Assembly (NCBI GenBank): GCA_024640385.1
Contig: JAHEFC010000034.1
Span: forward strand, 2,646 to 10,508
Length of the DNA: 7,863 nucleotides
Direction of reading: 5' to 3'
Source: Sphingobacteriales bacterium
Lineage (GTDB): Bacteria; Bacteroidota; Bacteroidia; Chitinophagales; Chitinophagaceae
Shown here piece by piece: positions 6,642 to 7,863 of this stretch. Position numbers and translations under genes: made by a program. Below the pieces are notes generated by a model. That model searched no databases. It worked only from the letters and a program-made list of their open reading frames with translations, and was not told where the DNA came from. The number at the start of each line of letters is the position of its first letter. Within the stretch, counting starts at the first letter, position 1.

Positions 6642-7781
6642 ATGAATATCGGGATTGTTTGTTATCCGACTTTTGGAGGTAGTGGCGTATTGGCTACTGA
6701 ATTGGGGAAAGCCCTGGCAGACAAAGGGCATAATGTCCATTTCATTACCTACCAGCAACCGGTTCGCCTGACGGGATTCAGCGCAAATATCTTCTACCAT
6801 GAAGTAAGGGTTCCAACCTATCCCCTGTTCGATTACCCACCCTACGAAACAGCACTGGCCAGTACCATGGTGGATGTGATCAGGAATAACCACCTGGACC
6901 TGCTCCACGTACATTACGCCATACCCCATGCCGCTGCGGCATATATGGCCAAGAAGATCCTGGAAGAAGAAGGCAAGAATATTCCTTTCATTACCACGCT
7001 CCACGGTACTGACATCACCCTCGTGGGCCGGGACAAGACCTATGCACCTGTAGTTGCTTTCTCTATCAATCAAAGCGATGCCATTACAGCGGTTTCCAAT
7101 AACCTGAGGGCAGAAACCTATTCCACTTTCAATATTGAAAAAGAAATAAATGTGATCCACAATTTTGTGGATGTGGCCAGGTTCGATCGCAAACCCATTG
7201 ATGCATTCCGTAAAGTGATCGCTCCCCAGGGAGAACGTATTCTCATGCACGCTTCCAACTTCAGAAAGATCAAAAGGGTGCAGGATGTGATCCATGTATT
7301 TCATAAAGTGAATGAGAAAATACCTTCTAAATTATTACTGGTGGGTGATGGCCCCGAGCGCCCTATGGCAGAGGAATTGGCCAGGGAACTCAAGATCTGT
7401 GATGAAGTCAGATTTGTAGGTAAGCAGAATGATATGGAAGAGATCTTTGCTGTTACTGACCTTTTCCTGCTTCCTTCAGAATATGAGAGTTTTGGTCTCG
7501 CCGCACTTGAAGCCATGGCAGCTGGTGCAGCTGTAGTTTCCTCCAATGCAGGCGGATTGCCCGAAGTGATTGAACAGGGTGTATGCGGCTACATGGCCAA
7601 TGTGGGTGATACTACCGCTATGAGTAATTATGCTTATGATATTCTGAAAGACAATGACCGTTTGCAGCAATTCAAAAACGCGGCCAAAAACCAGGCACTA
7701 AAATTTGATATCCATAATATTGTTCCGCAGTACGAAAAGCTATACGATAATGTAGCCAGGGGCGAACTGACCAGGCATTAA
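6642..7781 (+). CDS. bshA: N-acetyl-alpha-D-glucosaminyl L-malate synthase (bacillithiol synthesis)
   Basis: Cytoplasmic GT4-family (GT-B fold) glycosyltransferase that joins GlcNAc from UDP-GlcNAc to L-malate, the first step of bacillithiol synthesis. BshB then deacetylates and BshC adds cysteine; neither is in the window. The 379-residue length fits the family (B. subtilis BshA is about 377). Motifs in order: MNIGIVCYPTFGGSG with the GGSG loop at 12-15, HVHYAIPHA at 89-97, TTLHGTD at 118-124, VSNNLR at 151-156, HNFVD at 173-177, SNFRKIKRV at 205-213, VGDGPE at 234-239, and the GT4 ExxxxxxxE pair Glu 282/Glu 290 in ESFGLAALE. ATG at 6642 was chosen because the family starts precisely at MNIGI. 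The frame is open to an ATG at 6543, but those 33 extra residues look non-coding and overlap the divergent promoter region. It is transcribed divergently from the small membrane protein. Confidence 0.95.
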   Translation: MNIGIVCYPTFGGSGVLATELGKALADKGHNVHFITYQQPVRLTGFSANIFYHEVRVPTYPLFDYPPYETALASTMVDVIRNNHLDLLHVHYAIPHAAAAYMAKKILEEEGKNIPFITTLHGTDITLVGRDKTYAPVVAFSINQSDAITAVSNNLRAETYSTFNIEKEINVIHNFVDVARFDRKPIDAFRKVIAPQGERILMHASNFRKIKRVQDVIHVFHKVNEKIPSKLLLVGDGPERPMAEELARELKICDEVRFVGKQNDMEEIFAVTDLFLLPSEYESFGLAALEAMAAGAAVVSSNAGGLPEVIEQGVCGYMANVGDTTAMSNYAYDILKDNDRLQQFKNAAKNQALKFDIHNIVPQYEKLYDNVARGELTRH

Positions 7782-7795
7782 TGCTTTTTCATCCG

Positions 7796-7863
7796 TCATT
7801 TTCTGAACTGCCAGTACAGGGCACCCATTATGCCGGTAATGATAGCAGGTACGCAAATCAAAA
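7796..7863 (-). CDS. 3' end of an unidentified gene (partial)
   Basis: Reading the minus strand from the window edge gives an open frame of 21 complete codons ending in TGA at 7798-7796: LICVPAIITGIMGALYWQFRK. A hydrophobic stretch followed by a short basic tail is typical of the last helix of an inner-membrane protein. It would converge on bshA, with 14 bases between the two stops and no hairpin in that gap. The fragment is too short to name a family, and the reading rests on composition and a sensible stop position only. The gene's start is beyond the right edge of the window. Confidence 0.55.
   Translation of the reverse strand, partial: LICVPAIITGIMGALYWQFRK

Noticed and set aside
6615..7304. 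229-codon minus-strand open frame opposite bshA
   Set aside because: It lies wholly antisense to the conserved bshA region and its start, and the translation is Cys/His/Ile-rich with no recognisable domain, so it is a shadow.
7782..7795. Short T-rich run after bshA as a terminator
   Set aside because: There is a five-T run but no hairpin before it, and the gap between stops is only 14 bases.

Overview
The window looks like ordinary chromosomal DNA from a member of the Bacteroidota, most likely a Chitinophagaceae/Chitinophagales-type organism. The main pointers are a PorP/SprF-family outer-membrane protein (the family tied to type IX secretion and gliding), a Bacteroidota-type BshA for bacillithiol synthesis, promoter-like TAnnTTTG boxes, and weak or absent Shine-Dalgarno sequences. 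Coding density is very high. No tRNA, rRNA, CRISPR array, transposase or phage gene was seen, and no gap between genes exceeds 300 bases. The assignment to Chitinophagaceae is by resemblance only.

Layout, left to right. A PorP/SprF gene (+, 19-1038) converges on a two-gene minus-strand unit: mpg (DNA-3-methyladenine glycosylase, 3156-2512), whose stop overlaps the TTG start of an SLC13/DASS di- or tricarboxylate transporter (2515-1064). Divergent from mpg, across only 35 bp, is a plus-strand pair: an EI24/CysZ-like membrane protein (3192-3974) joined by a TGATG overlap to a short RsmI-like tetrapyrrole-methylase-fold methyltransferase (3974-4666). This pair converges on a second minus-strand pair: an uncharacterised small membrane-anchored protein (6513-6139) whose stop abuts the start of a secreted carboxypeptidase Q-like M28 metallopeptidase with a PA domain (6138-4759). 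Divergent from that pair is bshA (+, 6642-7781). The last bases hold the 3' end of a further minus-strand gene with a hydrophobic C-terminus.

The genes do not form one pathway. They are envelope and housekeeping functions (type IX-associated outer-membrane protein, carboxylate uptake, base excision repair, methylation, dipeptide hydrolysis, thiol synthesis) in small divergent and convergent transcription units. I see no convincing undescribed system. The most unusual structure is non-coding. Two of the three convergent gaps (1038-1074 and 4675-4753) hold inverted repeats that are themselves built from short tandem units: a 12-bp palindrome repeated at 16-bp spacing in one, and an 8-bp purine-rich unit in opposed arrays in the other. 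Also worth a look are three adjacent genes that all appear to use non-ATG starts around the 3157-3191 divergent gap, and the uncharacterised small membrane protein.
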